Translations under genes and position numbers: made by a program
The notes under the pieces: generated by a model
Databases searched by the model: none
The model's input: the letters and a program-made list of their open reading frames with translations, nothing else
What the model was told of the DNA's origin: nothing
NCBI RefSeq assembly: GCF_003330765.1
Contig: NZ_CP024902.1
Location: 1,178,001 to 1,242,000, forward strand
Origin: Burkholderia pyrrocinia
GTDB lineage: Bacteria; Pseudomonadota; Gammaproteobacteria; Burkholderiales; Burkholderiaceae
Direction: 5' to 3'
Length of the DNA: 64,000 bases
Shown: positions 19,901-30,508 of the stretch, in pieces
How positions within the stretch are numbered: position 1 is the first letter of the stretch
Layout of the letters: the number at the start of each line of letters is the position of its first letter

Positions 19901-20800
19901 ATGAACACTCCCGCTCCTACCGGTTTCCGTTGCGGCATGATCGCGATCGTGGGCCGCCCGAACGTCGGCAAGTCGACACTGATGAACGCGCTCGTCGGCC
20001 AGAAGATCAGCATCACGTCGCGCAAGGCGCAGACGACCCGCCATCGCATCACCGGCATCAACACGTTCGACGACGCGCAATTCGTGTTCGTCGACACGCC
20101 GGGTTTCCAGACCCGTCACAGCACCGCGCTGAACCGTTCGCTGAACCGCGCGGTCACGTCGACGCTGACGTCGGTCGACCTGATCCTGTTCGTGATCGAG
20201 GCCGGCCGTTTCGGGCCCGACGACCAGAAGGTGCTCGACCTGATCCCGCCCGGCGCGCCGACGCTGCTGATCGCGAACAAGATCGACCGCGTGGCCGACA
20301 AGGCGACGCTGTTCCCGTTCATGCAGAAGATGAGCGCGCTGCACGAATTCGTCGAACTCGTGCCGCTGGCGGCCACGCGTCCGGAAGACATCAAGCGTCT
20401 GCTCGAGACGATCAAGCCGTACCTGCCGGAAGGCCAGCCGATCTACGGCGAGGATGAACTCACCGACCGCAGCTCGCGCTTCCTCGCGGCCGAGATCCTG
20501 CGCGAGAAGGTGTTCCGCTGGACCGGCGACGAACTGCCGTACACGAGCACCGTCGTGATCGACAAGTTCGAGGAGGAAGGGCGCCTGAAGCGTATCTTCG
20601 CGACGATCCTTGTCGAGCGCGATTCGCACAAGGCGATGGTGATCGGCAAGAAGGGCGAGAAGCTCAAGCAGATCAGCACCGAGGCGCGGATGGACATGGA
20701 AAAGCTGTTCGACGGCCCCGTGTACCTCGAGACCTTCGTGAAGGTGAGGAGCGGCTGGGCCGACAACGAGGCGGGGCTGCGCGCCTATGGGTACGAATGA
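19901..20800 (+). CDS. era: GTPase Era
   Basis: A 299-residue essential GTPase that binds the 3' end of 16S rRNA during 30S assembly. G motifs are [10 protein letters not shown] (G1), DTPG (G3) and NKID (G4). The C-terminal KH domain includes [20 protein letters not shown]. It is 60 bases downstream of rnc and overlaps recO by 14 bases, the conserved rnc-era-recO operon. Confidence 0.96.
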   Translation: MNTPAPTGFRCGMIAIVGRPNVGKSTLMNALVGQKISITSRKAQTTRHRITGINTFDDAQFVFVDTPGFQTRHSTALNRSLNRAVTSTLTSVDLILFVIEAGRFGPDDQKVLDLIPPGAPTLLIANKIDRVADKATLFPFMQKMSALHEFVELVPLAATRPEDIKRLLETIKPYLPEGQPIYGEDELTDRSSRFLAAEILREKVFRWTGDELPYTSTVVIDKFEEEGRLKRIFATILVERDSHKAMVIGKKGEKLKQISTEARMDMEKLFDGPVYLETFVKVRSGWADNEAGLRAYGYE

Positions 20801-21623
20801 CGCGCTGACGTCGACCGAAGACGCGGTGACGGCCGGCGCGAACGACGCGCCGCTGCCGGCACCGCCCGAACCACCGCGCAAGGCGCGGCGCGCGACGTCT
20901 CGCACGTCCGATTTCCGCATCGCCGAGCAGCCGGCGTTCGTGCTGCACAGCTATCCGTACCGGGAAACGAGCCTGATCATCGACGTGCTGACGCGCGATC
21001 ATGGCCGGCTCGCGCTCGTCGCGAAGGGCGCGAAGCGCCCGCACTCCGCGCTGCGCGGCGTGCTGCAGACCTTCCAGCCGCTGCTGCTGTCCTGGTCGGG
21101 TAAATCCGAGGTGCGCACGCTGACGGGCGCCGAGTGGGTCGGCGGCATGCTGCCGCTCGGCGGCGACGGGCTGCTGTGCGGTTTCTACGCGAACGAACTG
21201 CTCGTGAAATTCTGCGCGCGCGAGGATCCCCAGCCGCCGCTCTTCAATCATTACGTGCTGACCCTCACGCGCCTCGCGCACGGCGAGCCCGCAGTGCAGG
21301 TGCTGCGCTCGTTCGAGCGCGTGCTGCTGCGCGAGACCGGCTATGCGATGGCGCTGAACCGCACGGTCGCGCGCCGTGCGGTCGAGCCCGACTGCCGGTA
21401 CGTGTTCGATCCCGAGCGCGGCGTGCGCAACGCGGGCGACGACGTGCCGTCGCACTGGCCGGTCATCACCGGACAGACGTTGCTCGACATGGAGCAGGAC
21501 GATTACCATCGAGCCCAGACGGTTGCGCAAAGCAAGACGCTGATGCGCTTCCTGCTGAACACCTATCTCGGCGGTACGCCGCTTGCCACGCGTCAGATCC
21601 TGATCGACCTGCAAAACCTATGA
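20787..21623 (+). CDS. recO: DNA repair protein RecO
   Basis: A 278-residue RecFOR recombination mediator that helps load RecA on SSB-coated DNA. The OB-fold start is [20 protein letters not shown] and [15 protein letters not shown] follows; [11 protein letters not shown] marks the helical domain. An extra 45-residue Ala/Pro-rich N-terminus precedes the OB fold; a shorter start is possible, but the era overlap and reading frame support this one. Its end overlaps the pdxJ start (ATGA). Confidence 0.93.
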   Translation: MGTNDALTSTEDAVTAGANDAPLPAPPEPPRKARRATSRTSDFRIAEQPAFVLHSYPYRETSLIIDVLTRDHGRLALVAKGAKRPHSALRGVLQTFQPLLLSWSGKSEVRTLTGAEWVGGMLPLGGDGLLCGFYANELLVKFCAREDPQPPLFNHYVLTLTRLAHGEPAVQVLRSFERVLLRETGYAMALNRTVARRAVEPDCRYVFDPERGVRNAGDDVPSHWPVITGQTLLDMEQDDYHRAQTVAQSKTLMRFLLNTYLGGTPLATRQILIDLQNL

Positions 21624-22396
21624 GCTTCTTCCTGACAACGCCCACCGCCATCGACCTCGGCGTGAACATCGACCACGTCGCGACGCTGCGCAATGCGCGC
21701 GGCACGGCCTATCCCGATCCGATCCGCGCGGCGCTCGCCGCCGAAGAGGCCGGTGCGGACGCGATCACGCTGCACCTGCGCGAGGATCGCCGTCACATCG
21801 TCGACGCGGACGTGCGCAAGCTGCGTCCGCTGCTGAAGACGCGCATGAACCTCGAGTGCGCGGTGACGGCGGAGATGCTCGACATCGCGTGCGAAGTGCG
21901 CCCGCACGACGCGTGCCTCGTGCCCGAGAAGCGCGAGGAACTGACGACCGAAGGCGGCCTCGATGTCGCTGGCCGCTTCGAGGCCGTGCGCGCGGCGTGC
22001 AAGCAGCTTGCCGACGCAGGCGTGCGCGTGTCGCTGTTCATCGACCCGGACGAGACGCAGATCCGGGCCGCGCACGAAGCGGGCGCGCCGGTGGTCGAGC
22101 TGCATACGGGCCGCTACGCCGAGGCGCACGATGAAGCCGGGCAGCAGCGCGAATACGAGCGCATCGTCGCGGGCGTGCAGGCCGGTGCGCAGCTGGGCCT
22201 GAAGGTCAACGCGGGGCACGGGCTGCATTACACGAACGTGCAGCAGATCGCCGCGATCGACGGCATCGTCGAGCTGAACATCGGCCATGCGATCGTCGCG
22301 CACGCGATCTTCGCGGGTTGGGACAACGCGGTGCGCGAGATGAAGGCGATCATGGTCGCCGCACGCGTCGCCGCGCTGCATGGCGGCGCGCGCTGA
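21620..22396 (+). CDS. pdxJ: Pyridoxine 5'-phosphate synthase PdxJ
   Basis: A 258-residue TIM-barrel enzyme that condenses deoxyxylulose 5-phosphate with the PdxA product to form pyridoxine 5'-phosphate in vitamin B6 synthesis. Family motifs are [20 protein letters not shown] at the N-terminus, [22 protein letters not shown] and the late [11 protein letters not shown]. The start at 21620 overlaps the recO stop by four bases. The frame is open upstream inside recO, but that part does not match PdxJ. acpS follows, as in enterobacterial pdxJ-acpS. Confidence 0.95.
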   Translation: MSFFLTTPTAIDLGVNIDHVATLRNARGTAYPDPIRAALAAEEAGADAITLHLREDRRHIVDADVRKLRPLLKTRMNLECAVTAEMLDIACEVRPHDACLVPEKREELTTEGGLDVAGRFEAVRAACKQLADAGVRVSLFIDPDETQIRAAHEAGAPVVELHTGRYAEAHDEAGQQREYERIVAGVQAGAQLGLKVNAGHGLHYTNVQQIAAIDGIVELNIGHAIVAHAIFAGWDNAVREMKAIMVAARVAALHGGAR

Positions 22397-22465
22397 AGAT
22401 GAAGTGCCCCCGCGTGCGCGTCGTTCGCAACCCGGCCCCGCTCGGTCGCCCCGGCGCGTATTGAC

Positions 22466-22894
22466 ATGGCGATCTACGGCATCGGTACCGACATCGCCCA
22501 GGTGAGCCGCGTCGCAGCCGTGCTCGAACGCACGGGCGGCCGGTTTGCCGAGAAGGTGCTGGGCCCCGACGAACTGCGCGTGTTCCATGCGCGCCGTGCA
22601 CGCTCCGAGGCGCGCGGCATCGCGTTTCTCGCGACGCGCTTTTCCGCGAAGGAAGCGTTCTCGAAGGCGATCGGGCTCGGCATGCACTGGCCGATGACGT
22701 GGCGTGCACTGCAGACCCTCAACCACCCGAGCGGCGAGCCGTATGTAGTCGCGTCCGGCGAGCTGGCCGACTGGCTTGCCGCGCGCGGCATCACGGCCCG
22801 CGTGACGGTCAGCGACGAACGGGACTATGCGGTGTCGTTCGTGATCGCCGAGACGGACGCCGCGCCTTCACCTGTTTCCCGAACCCCCTCCTGA
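22466..22894 (+). CDS. acpS: Holo-ACP synthase AcpS
   Basis: A 142-residue 4'-phosphopantetheinyl transferase that activates ACP with CoA. The N-terminal metal site [14 protein letters not shown] and the second signature [13 protein letters not shown] are intact. It follows pdxJ by 69 bases and precedes nagZ by 16. The substrate is the acpP product encoded 13 kb upstream. Confidence 0.95.
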   Translation: MAIYGIGTDIAQVSRVAAVLERTGGRFAEKVLGPDELRVFHARRARSEARGIAFLATRFSAKEAFSKAIGLGMHWPMTWRALQTLNHPSGEPYVVASGELADWLAARGITARVTVSDERDYAVSFVIAETDAAPSPVSRTPS

Positions 22895-22910
22895 CGGAAT
22901 TCCCGATTCA

Positions 22911-23939
22911 ATGAAAACGACTCCCGGCCCGGTCATGCTCGACGTCGTCGGCACGGCTCTGTCGCGCGACGATGCGCGGCGCCTCGCGCATCCGAACACC
23001 GGCGGCGTGATCCTGTTCGCGCGGCACTTCCAGAATCGCGCGCAGCTGACCGCGCTGACCGACTCGATCCGCGCGGTGCGCGAAGACATCCTGATCGCCG
23101 TCGATCACGAAGGCGGGCGCGTCCAGCGTTTCCGCACCGACGGCTTCACGGTGCTGCCCGCGATGCGCCGCCTCGGCGAGCTGTGGGATCGCGACGTGCT
23201 GCTCGCGACGAAGGTCGCGACCGCCGTCGGCTACATCCTGGCCGCCGAATTGCGTGCGTGCGGAATCGACATGAGCTTCACGCCCGTGCTCGACCTCGAC
23301 TACGGGCACTCGAAAGTGATCGGCGATCGCGCGTTCCATCGCGACCCGCGCGTCGTCACGCTGCTCGCGAAGAGCCTGAACCACGGGCTGTCGCTCGCCG
23401 GGATGGCGAACTGCGGCAAGCATTTTCCGGGGCACGGCTTCGCGGAAGCCGATTCGCACGTCGCGCTGCCGACCGACGATCGCACGCTCGACGCGATCCT
23501 CGCGCAGGACGTCGCGCCGTACGACTGGCTCGGCTTGTCGCTGTCCGCGGTGATTCCCGCGCACGTGATCTATACGCAGGTCGACAAGCGGCCGGCGGGT
23601 TTCTCGCGCGTGTGGCTGCAGGACATCCTGCGCGGGCAGCTCGGCTTCACGGGCGCGATCTTCAGCGATGACCTGTCGATGGAGGCCGCCCGCGAAGGCG
23701 GCACGCTCACGCAGGCGGCTGACGCCGCGCTCGCCGCCGGTTGCGACATGGTGCTCGTCTGCAACCAGCCGGATGCGGCCGAGGTCGTGCTGAACGGGCT
23801 GAAAGCGCGGGCATCGGCCGAGTCGGTGCGGCGCATCAAGCGGATGCGCGCGCGCGGCAAGGCGCTCAAGTGGGACAAGCTGATCGCGCAGCCCGAGTAT
23901 CTGCAGGCGCAGGCGCTGTTGAGCAGCGCACTGGCGTAA
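22911..23939 (+). CDS. nagZ: Beta-N-acetylhexosaminidase NagZ
   Basis: A 342-residue cytoplasmic glycoside hydrolase family 3 enzyme of cell-wall recycling; it removes N-acetylglucosamine from anhydromuropeptides, whose products control AmpR-dependent beta-lactamase genes in many Gram-negatives. The catalytic region is KHFPGHGFAEADSHVALP and the nucleophile Asp lies in IFSDDLSMEAA. There is no signal peptide. A strong terminator follows, so this ends the lepA-to-nagZ gene run. Confidence 0.95.
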   Translation: MKTTPGPVMLDVVGTALSRDDARRLAHPNTGGVILFARHFQNRAQLTALTDSIRAVREDILIAVDHEGGRVQRFRTDGFTVLPAMRRLGELWDRDVLLATKVATAVGYILAAELRACGIDMSFTPVLDLDYGHSKVIGDRAFHRDPRVVTLLAKSLNHGLSLAGMANCGKHFPGHGFAEADSHVALPTDDRTLDAILAQDVAPYDWLGLSLSAVIPAHVIYTQVDKRPAGFSRVWLQDILRGQLGFTGAIFSDDLSMEAAREGGTLTQAADAALAAGCDMVLVCNQPDAAEVVLNGLKARASAESVRRIKRMRARGKALKWDKLIAQPEYLQAQALLSSALA

Positions 23940-23984
23940 GCGGGGAAGGGATGGCGCGGTGCGCGCCATGCCGGTCGCTGAAAC

Positions 23985-24013
23985 AAAAAGCCGCGCAACA
24001 GCGCGGCTTTTTT
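23985..24013 (+). terminator. Rho-independent terminator after nagZ
   Basis: AAAAAGCCGCGC pairs with GCGCGGCTTTTT across a four-base loop and ends in six T residues. The symmetry makes it usable in both directions, though the regulator gene on the other strand ends about 115 bases further on. Confidence 0.9.
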
Positions 24014-24128
24014 ACAGGTTGCGGCAGGCGCGAATCGGGCGGCGGCGGGAATCACGCATGCCGGTGTGGCGAATGTTGATGCAACTAACAGTCAAGCCCG
24101 ATCAGCACCTGCATGCACGGCCGCTCGC

Positions 24129-25514
24129 TCAGTTCACCTTCATCCGCTGCAGCTTGTTGTACAGCGTCTTCGGGCTGATGCCGAGCAGCGTCGCCGCGCG
24201 GTGGCGCGTGCCGCCGACCGCGTCGAGCGTCGCGCGGATCAGCAGATCCTCGACGTCGGACAGCGGCGTGCCGACCTTGATCTGAACGCTGCTGCCGTTC
24301 AGCGCGGCGCCGGCGGCGAAGCTTGCCTCGCCCGCGCGCAGCGTCTCGATGAAATCGCCCGATGCGTCGTACGCGAAGCGCACGCGCTCCTGCAACTCGC
24401 GCACGTTGCCGGGCCACTCGTAGGACAGGCATTCGCGCACGAAGCCCGGCGCCGCGCGCTTGTCGGTCGTGCTGCGGCCGGTTGCGCGCGATTCGCGGTT
24501 CAGTTCGTCGATCAGCGCGTCCGCGATCGCGAGCGCGTCGCCGTCGCGCTCGCGCAGCGGCGGCATCGTGATCGACGCTGCATCGAGGCGCAACCACAGA
24601 TCCTCGCGCAGCGTGCCGTTCGCGACCGCTTCGCGCGCCGGGCGGCGCGTGGTTGCGATCAGCCGGAAATCGCTCGTGATCGAACTCGTGCCGCCGATCC
24701 GCATGAAGTTCTGCGAATCGAGCGCATGCAGCAGTGCTTCCTGCAGCACGAGCGGCAGCGCGGTGATCTCGTCGAGGAACAGCGTGCCGCCGCCGGCCTG
24801 TTCGAACAGGCCCGATTCGCGGCGCTCGGCGCCGTCGAACGCGCCGCGCTCATGGCCGAACAGCACGCTGTCGAGCGATGAGCCGTGCCGGCCGGCCTGC
24901 GCGATCGTCCGGCAGTCGAACGATACGATCGGCCCCTTGCGGCGCCGGCTCAGTTCGTGCAGCGTGCGCGCGGCCAGCTTTTTGCCGGTACCGGCTTCGC
25001 CCGAGAACAGCACGGCCGTTTCGGTACGCGCGTTGTGCTCGATCATGTCGTACACGTGCTGCATCGCGTCGCTGCGGCCGACCAGCGCGCCGAAGCGGCC
25101 GAGATGGCGCAGCGAAGCGCGCAGCGACTGCACTTCGTCGATCAGTTCGTACGGGCGGGGGATCCGCGCGAGCAGGCTGCGCAGGCGCGGGATGTTGATC
25201 GGCTTCAGCAGGTAATCCCAGATACCGTGACGCAGGCCCTCGATTGCGCTCTCGACCGTCGCGTTGCCCGTCAGCACGATGACGGGCAGCGAGCCGTTCG
25301 GCTGTTGCTGCGGCAGGTGCTGGAGCAGGTCGAACCCGCTGCCGTCCGGCAGGTTCAGGTCGACGAGGACGACATCGGGAATCGAACGGCCGAGCGCCGT
25401 GCGCGCTTCGGCGAGCGACGTGGCCGTGTCGACCGAGAAGCCGTCTGCGGCGAGCAGCGCGGTGAGGCCGGACAGACTGTTTGGATCGTCTTCGACAATC
25501 AGGGCGTGTGGCAT
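24129..25514 (-). CDS. NtrC-type response regulator with GAFDGA loop
   Basis: A 461-residue three-domain regulator. The receiver domain (about 1-120) has phosphoacceptor D52 (VDLNLPDGSG) and K104. The AAA+ domain has Walker A GEAGTGKK (172-179) and Walker B GGTLFLDEI (242-250). The Fis-type helix-turn-helix is at the end (ATLLGISPKTLYNKLQRM). The loop that contacts sigma-54, normally GAFTGA, reads GAFDGA (224-229). No histidine kinase is adjacent. I use the ATG at 25514; a start at 25556 adds 14 unconserved residues. Whether it works with sigma-54 is open. Confidence 0.88.
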   Translation of the reverse strand: MPHALIVEDDPNSLSGLTALLAADGFSVDTATSLAEARTALGRSIPDVVLVDLNLPDGSGFDLLQHLPQQQPNGSLPVIVLTGNATVESAIEGLRHGIWDYLLKPINIPRLRSLLARIPRPYELIDEVQSLRASLRHLGRFGALVGRSDAMQHVYDMIEHNARTETAVLFSGEAGTGKKLAARTLHELSRRRKGPIVSFDCRTIAQAGRHGSSLDSVLFGHERGAFDGAERRESGLFEQAGGGTLFLDEITALPLVLQEALLHALDSQNFMRIGGTSSITSDFRLIATTRRPAREAVANGTLREDLWLRLDAASITMPPLRERDGDALAIADALIDELNRESRATGRSTTDKRAAPGFVRECLSYEWPGNVRELQERVRFAYDASGDFIETLRAGEASFAAGAALNGSSVQIKVGTPLSDVEDLLIRATLDAVGGTRHRAATLLGISPKTLYNKLQRMKVN

Positions 25515-25731
25515 GGTGGACGCGAGTCGAGTCAATAGAGGCGGGCTGTCGGCCATCGAGGCCGCAGTCGCATGTCAGATTAAAAACTGATTTTATGCCC
25601 CGCCGAACGCGTAACGCGCATTATTTCTCCAGCGCTATAAAACAGTTACCGATGATACAAATTGAATATCTTTACCGGTGGATTTTGTGCTTCTTATGGC
25701 ACTGGCCCGCGCTCGCTGTTGGCGACAGGCA

Positions 25732-25761
25732 AACAAAAAGCGCCCCGAAGGGCGCTTTGTT
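25732..25761 (-). terminator. Terminator after efp
   Basis: A nine-base-pair stem, AAAGCGCCC with GGGCGCTTT, around a CGAA loop. On the reverse strand it ends in a run of T residues, 21 bases after the efp stop. Confidence 0.85.
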
Positions 25762-25782
25762 CGATGCGGGTACCGCTGGCGA

Positions 25783-26340
25783 TTACGCGCGGCTGCGGTA
25801 TTCGTGCGTACGCGTATCGATTTCGATCTTGTCGCCGGTGTTGCAGAAGAGCGGAACCTGCAGTTCGAAGCCCGTTGCGAGCTTGGCGTTCTTCAGCACC
25901 TTGCCCGACGACGTGTCGCCCTTGACGGCCGGCTCGGTATAGGTGATCTCGCGAACGAGGACCGTCGGCAGATCGACCGAGATCGCCTTCTCGTTGTAGA
26001 ACACGACTTCGCACGCCATGCCGTCTTCGAGGTAGTGCAGCGCGTCGCCCATCATTTCGGCTTCGACTTCGAACTGGTTGTAGTCGGCGTCCATGAACAC
26101 GTACATCGGATCGGCGAAGTACGAGTACGTCACTTCCTTGCGGTCGAGCATGACGACGTCGAACTTGTCGTCGGCCTTGTAGACCGATTCCTGGCCTGCG
26201 TTCGTCAGCAGGTTCTTCATCTTCATCTTGACGACGGCGGAGTTACGGCCCGACTTGTTGTATTCCGCTTTCGCGATGACCCATGCGTCGCTGCCGATCT
26301 GCACGACGTTACCTACGCGGAGTTCCTGTGCGGTCTTCAT
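25783..26340 (-). CDS. efp: Elongation factor P (arginine type)
   Basis: A 185-residue factor that relieves ribosome stalling at polyproline stretches. The modification loop reads YNKSGRNSA with arginine at position 32, rather than the K34 of E. coli. In Pseudomonas, Neisseria and related bacteria this arginine is rhamnosylated by EarP, which is encoded 126 bases upstream on the same strand. The start is [10 protein letters not shown] at 26340; an upstream ATG adds six residues. The three-domain fold is of full length. Confidence 0.96.
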   Translation of the reverse strand: MKTAQELRVGNVVQIGSDAWVIAKAEYNKSGRNSAVVKMKMKNLLTNAGQESVYKADDKFDVVMLDRKEVTYSYFADPMYVFMDADYNQFEVEAEMMGDALHYLEDGMACEVVFYNEKAISVDLPTVLVREITYTEPAVKGDTSSGKVLKNAKLATGFELQVPLFCNTGDKIEIDTRTHEYRSRA

Positions 26341-26466
26341 AAAAACTGTCCTGATCAAATCAAATAAATAGGTGCCTGAGCGTTGCGCAACGGCTGACGA
26401 CGCAAGCGGTGCGTTCCGGTGGACGCCAAAAGCGAGCGCTTGCCTGGTCAGCCGTCGGATAACCGC

Positions 26467-27660
26467 TTATTTTAACTGAGATTTTGCGTATTCGGCCAGC
26501 TTTCCGGCGAGATCGCCGACGGCCGCAAGCGCATCGGCCCAGCGGGCCGCGTTGGCGTCCAGTGCGGCATGGTGTTGCCAGAAATCGGCCCAGTCGGGCG
26601 TGCCGGCGCCGTTCCACGCATGCCAGAACCGCTCGAGCGCCACGCGCGGCGCATCGGCGAGGCCGGCCGACAGGTGCGCGAGCGCGGCGTCGAGCTTCGG
26701 CAGGTGCACATCGTCGGCCTGCGGGTAGATGTGCCACACGAACGGCTTGCGTGCCCACTGTGCGCGGACGAACGAATCCTCGCCGCGCACGAAATTGACG
26801 TCGGCAACCCACAGCAGCGGATCATAGTCGGCCTGGGGGACGAACGCGAGCCCGTGTGCGGCCAGGTTGCCGCTGCGCGCATACGCGCCCGTGTCGAACG
26901 ACTCGACCCCGAAAAAGCGCGCAACGGCAGGCGACACGCGGCCGGCCGGCACGAGCGCGATGACCGGCGCCGGGCCATCGCGCCACTGCGCGAGCAGCGC
27001 GTCGACGGCCGGATTCTCGTACGCGAACAGGCTGACGACCGTCGTGCCGGGCGCCGGCGGCGCGCTGCCGGTCGTGCGCTGCCACCACGCGGCGCGCGCC
27101 GCCGAGTCGGTTTCGAAGGCCGTGCGGCGCGCATCGAGGTCGTGCTCCTTCGGCACGCCGCCCGTGCCGGCCGACAGGCCCGGGAAGAAGAACGTCTTCA
27201 GCAGCGGGTAGCGCGGATGCGGCGACGGCCGCAAATGGAAATCGGCGACCCAGTCCTCGGCGCTCAGGTATTCGAGGTTGATCCACACCGGGCGACGCGC
27301 GCGGCGCGCCATCGCCGCGAGATACGCACCGGGCAACTCGCACGCGAACGCCTCGATCACGACATCGGCGATCTCCAGCGCGTCGCCGGCTTCCGCATGC
27401 CAGTGCTCGATCACGATCGCGTCGACCGTCTGCCGCCCGGCGTCGGGATCGACCCCCGGCTGCAGGCGCGCGAACGTGCGCAGGTCGTCGACGAACAGGC
27501 GCACCTGCCAGCCGTGCTCGTGCGCGAGCTGGCGCGCGACGCGCCAGCACACGCCGATGTCGCCGAAATTGTCGATCACCGTGCAGAAGAGGTCGCAGGC
27601 GATCGGTTCGTCCGGCGCGAGCGGCGCGGCGGACAGGGGGGCAGCGGTAGTGCGTGGCAT
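26467..27660 (-). CDS. earP: EF-P arginine rhamnosyltransferase EarP
   Basis: A 397-residue GT-B glycosyltransferase (DUF2331) that transfers rhamnose from dTDP-rhamnose to R32 of EF-P. The catalytic aspartates expected in the N-terminal loop are D30 and D34 in FCTVIDNFGDIGVCWR, with the same four-residue spacing as in characterised EarP. The C-terminal nucleotide-sugar motif FVRGEDSFVRAQWA is present. A roughly 18-residue extra N-terminus precedes the core. It is divergent from uvrC (76-base gap) and lies directly upstream of efp. Confidence 0.93.
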   Translation of the reverse strand: MPRTTAAPLSAAPLAPDEPIACDLFCTVIDNFGDIGVCWRVARQLAHEHGWQVRLFVDDLRTFARLQPGVDPDAGRQTVDAIVIEHWHAEAGDALEIADVVIEAFACELPGAYLAAMARRARRPVWINLEYLSAEDWVADFHLRPSPHPRYPLLKTFFFPGLSAGTGGVPKEHDLDARRTAFETDSAARAAWWQRTTGSAPPAPGTTVVSLFAYENPAVDALLAQWRDGPAPVIALVPAGRVSPAVARFFGVESFDTGAYARSGNLAAHGLAFVPQADYDPLLWVADVNFVRGEDSFVRAQWARKPFVWHIYPQADDVHLPKLDAALAHLSAGLADAPRVALERFWHAWNGAGTPDWADFWQHHAALDANAARWADALAAVGDLAGKLAEYAKSQLK

Positions 27661-27736
27661 CGAAGCGGGCCGGTGAATGCTCTAAACTGGCGATTCTAAT
27701 AGACCCGTTCCGCGTTACAAGGCGCCCGGATCACGC

Positions 27737-29770
27737 ATGACATCCCCAGAAGCCTCCGATACCCCGTTCGAACCGAAGAAGATCCTTGCGCAGTTGCCGC
27801 ACATGCCGGGCGTCTATCGCTATTACGACACGGCGGGCGCCGTTCTCTACGTCGGCAAGGCGCGCGACCTGAAGAAGCGCGTGTCGAGTTATTTCACGAA
27901 GACGCAGCTGTCGCCGCGCATCGCGATGATGGTCACGCGCATCGCGCACATCGAGACGACCGTCACGCGCTCGGAGGCCGAGGCGCTGCTGCTCGAGAAC
28001 AACCTGATCAAGGCGCTCGCGCCGCGTTACAACATCCTGTTTCGCGACGACAAGTCGTATCCGTACCTGAAGCTCACCGCACACCGTTTTCCGCGGATGG
28101 CCTACTACCGCGGCTCGGTCGACAAGCAGAACCAGTATTTCGGGCCGTTCCCGAGCGCTTGGGCCGTGCGCGAGAGCATCCAGATCCTGCAGCGCGTGTT
28201 CCAGTTGCGTACCTGCGAGGATTCGGTCTTCAGCAACCGCACGCGGCCGTGCCTGCTGCACCAGATCGGACGTTGCACGGCGCCGTGCGTCGGCGCGATC
28301 TCCGCGGATGATTACGCGATCGACGTGTCGAACGCCGCGCGTTTCCTGCTCGGCCGGCAGTCCGAGGTGATGAAGGAGCTCGAGCAGAAGATGCACGCGT
28401 TCGCGGCCGAGCTGAAATTCGAGCAGGCGGCGGCCGTGCGCAACCAGATGAGTTCGCTCGCGACGGTGCTGCACCAGCAGGCGATCGAGGTCGGTGGCGA
28501 CAGCGATGTCGACATCCTGGCCGTCGTCGCGCTGGGCGGGCGCGTGTGCGTGAATCTCGCGATGGTGCGCGGCGGCCGGCATCTCGGCGACAAGGCGTAT
28601 TTCCCGACTCACGTCGAAAGCGCGCTGACGCTCGCCGAGGGCGGCATCGGCGACGAGTCCGGGTTGGCGGAGGCGGCCGACGCGACCGCCGGCGTGGTGC
28701 CCGACCAGTCTGCGGAAGAAGCCGTCAGCGCGCGCGGCGACGCGCTCGCGTCGGTTGAGGCCGAGGTGCTCGACGCGTTCATCTCGCAGCACTATCTCGG
28801 CAACCGCGTGCCGCCCGTGCTCGTCGTGAGCCACGCGCCCGCGAGCCGCGACCTGCTCGAGCTGCTGTCCGAGCAGGCCGGCCACAAGGTGTCGCTGGTA
28901 CGGCAGCCGCAGGGGCAGCGGCGCGCATGGCTGTCGATGGCCGAGCAGAACGCGCGGCTCGCGCTCGCGCGGCTGCTGTCCGAGCAGGGCTCGCAGCAGG
29001 CGCGCACGCGCGCGCTCGCGGAGACGCTCAGCTACGAATGCGACGATCTCGCGATGCTGCGGATCGAATGCTTCGACATCAGCCATACGATGGGCGAGGC
29101 GACGCAGGCGTCGTGCGTCGTCTATCACCATCACAAGATGCAGTCGGGCGAGTACCGCCGCTACAACATCACGGGCATCACGCCGGGCGACGATTACGCG
29201 GCGATGCGGCAGGTGCTCACGCGCCGCTACGAGAAGATGGTCGAGCAGGCCGCGCAGGCCGCCGCCGCCGACGATGCGGCCGGCATCGACGGCGAGTCGA
29301 CGCGCCAGGCCGAGGCGTCGAGCCTGCTGCCGAACATCGTGCTGATCGACGGCGGCAAGGGTCAGGTCGAAATCGCGCGCCAGGTGTTCACCGAGCTCGG
29401 CCTCGACACGTCGATGCTGGTCGGTGTCGCGAAAGGCGAGGGGCGCAAGGTCGGCCTCGAGACGCTCGTGTTCGCGGATGGCCGTACGCCGCTCGAACTC
29501 GGCAAGGAGAGCGCCGCGCTGATGCTCGTCGCGCAGATTCGCGACGAGGCGCACCGCTTCGCGATCACCGGCATGCGCGCGAAGCGGGCGAAGGCGCGCC
29601 AGACGTCGCGGCTCGAGGAGCTCGAAGGGGTTGGCGCGAAGCGCCGGCAGCGGTTGCTCGCGCGGTTCGGCGGGTTGCGCGGCGTCGTTGCCGCGAGCGT
29701 CGAGGAACTCGCGAGCGTCGAGGGCATCTCGCACGCGCTCGCCGAGCAGATCTACAAGCAGCTTCATTGA
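27737..29770 (+). CDS. uvrC: UvrABC system protein C
   Basis: A 677-residue nucleotide excision repair endonuclease that makes both incisions around a lesion. The GIY-YIG domain starts [20 protein letters not shown]. Four cysteines C160, C172, C180 and C184 have the spacing (11, 7 and 3 residues) of the iron-sulfur ligands described in E. coli UvrC. The UVR motif ([20 protein letters not shown]), the RNase H-like domain and C-terminal helix-hairpin-helix repeats follow. Two Ala/Asp/Glu-rich insertions, near residues 305-335 and 502-532, lengthen it relative to E. coli (610). Confidence 0.95.
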   Translation: MTSPEASDTPFEPKKILAQLPHMPGVYRYYDTAGAVLYVGKARDLKKRVSSYFTKTQLSPRIAMMVTRIAHIETTVTRSEAEALLLENNLIKALAPRYNILFRDDKSYPYLKLTAHRFPRMAYYRGSVDKQNQYFGPFPSAWAVRESIQILQRVFQLRTCEDSVFSNRTRPCLLHQIGRCTAPCVGAISADDYAIDVSNAARFLLGRQSEVMKELEQKMHAFAAELKFEQAAAVRNQMSSLATVLHQQAIEVGGDSDVDILAVVALGGRVCVNLAMVRGGRHLGDKAYFPTHVESALTLAEGGIGDESGLAEAADATAGVVPDQSAEEAVSARGDALASVEAEVLDAFISQHYLGNRVPPVLVVSHAPASRDLLELLSEQAGHKVSLVRQPQGQRRAWLSMAEQNARLALARLLSEQGSQQARTRALAETLSYECDDLAMLRIECFDISHTMGEATQASCVVYHHHKMQSGEYRRYNITGITPGDDYAAMRQVLTRRYEKMVEQAAQAAAADDAAGIDGESTRQAEASSLLPNIVLIDGGKGQVEIARQVFTELGLDTSMLVGVAKGEGRKVGLETLVFADGRTPLELGKESAALMLVAQIRDEAHRFAITGMRAKRAKARQTSRLEELEGVGAKRRQRLLARFGGLRGVVAASVEELASVEGISHALAEQIYKQLH

Positions 29771-29866
29771 CGTGCCCGTGCGGCCGAGCCTTGCCCGCGT
29801 TTTCGCGTTCTTGTGGCAGGCCGGTCGACACGGCACAATTGCGAATCCTTTACTGTCGCGGATGCC

Positions 29867-30454
29867 ATGCCGTTCAATTTTCCGATTTTCCTGACGTGGG
29901 TGCGGATCGTGCTGATTCCGCTCGTCGTCGGCGTGTTCTATCTGCCGGACACGGTGATGGGCGGCGCACACCGCAATCTCGCGGCGGCGGCGATCTTCAT
30001 CCTCGCCGCGCTGACCGACTGGTTCGACGGGTTTCTCGCACGCAAGTGGAACCAGACGTCGTCGTTCGGCGCATTTCTCGATCCTGTGGCCGACAAGCTG
30101 ATGGTGACGGCCGCGCTGCTGATCCTTGTGCAGATTTCGCGGGTCGACGCGGCGATCGCGCTCGTGATCGTCGGCCGCGAGATCGCGATTTCGGCGCTGC
30201 GTGAGTGGATGGCGCAGATCGGCGCGTCGAAGAGCGTCGCGGTGAACCAGCTCGGCAAGTTCAAGACCGCGTGCCAGATGGTTGCGATCCCGATGCTGTT
30301 GTACTACGGGCCGCTGCCGCTCGGCGTTGCGACGATCGACACGCGCGTGTGGGGCGAGTGGCTGATGTATCTCGCAGCGGTGCTGACGATCTGGTCGATG
30401 CTGTACTACATGAAGCTTGCGTGGCCGCAGATTCGCGAGCGCGGTGGCGCGTGA
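29867..30454 (+). CDS. pgsA: CDP-diacylglycerol-glycerol-3-phosphate 3-phosphatidyltransferase
   Basis: A 195-residue inner-membrane enzyme that commits CDP-diacylglycerol to phosphatidylglycerol and cardiolipin. The CDP-alcohol phosphatidyltransferase motif is complete: DGFLARKW followed by SFGAFLDPVADKL, giving D-G-x2-A-R-x8-G-x3-D-x3-D. There are about four to five membrane helices. The ATG at 29867 gives the conserved MPFNFPIFLTWVRI start. The uvrC-pgsA-tRNA order resembles the gamma-proteobacterial uvrC-pgsA-glyW-cysT locus. Confidence 0.95.
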   Translation: MPFNFPIFLTWVRIVLIPLVVGVFYLPDTVMGGAHRNLAAAAIFILAALTDWFDGFLARKWNQTSSFGAFLDPVADKLMVTAALLILVQISRVDAAIALVIVGREIAISALREWMAQIGASKSVAVNQLGKFKTACQMVAIPMLLYYGPLPLGVATIDTRVWGEWLMYLAAVLTIWSMLYYMKLAWPQIRERGGA

Positions 30455-30508
30455 CTTGCGCCACGCGTTCGTTGGCGCGGGTTTTTGGAAAAAGGGCTGG
30501 AAAAGCCC

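Noticed and set aside
24066..24881. Forward frame opposite the response regulator
   Set aside because: The reverse-strand protein has intact receiver, AAA+ and DNA-binding domains; the forward product has none.
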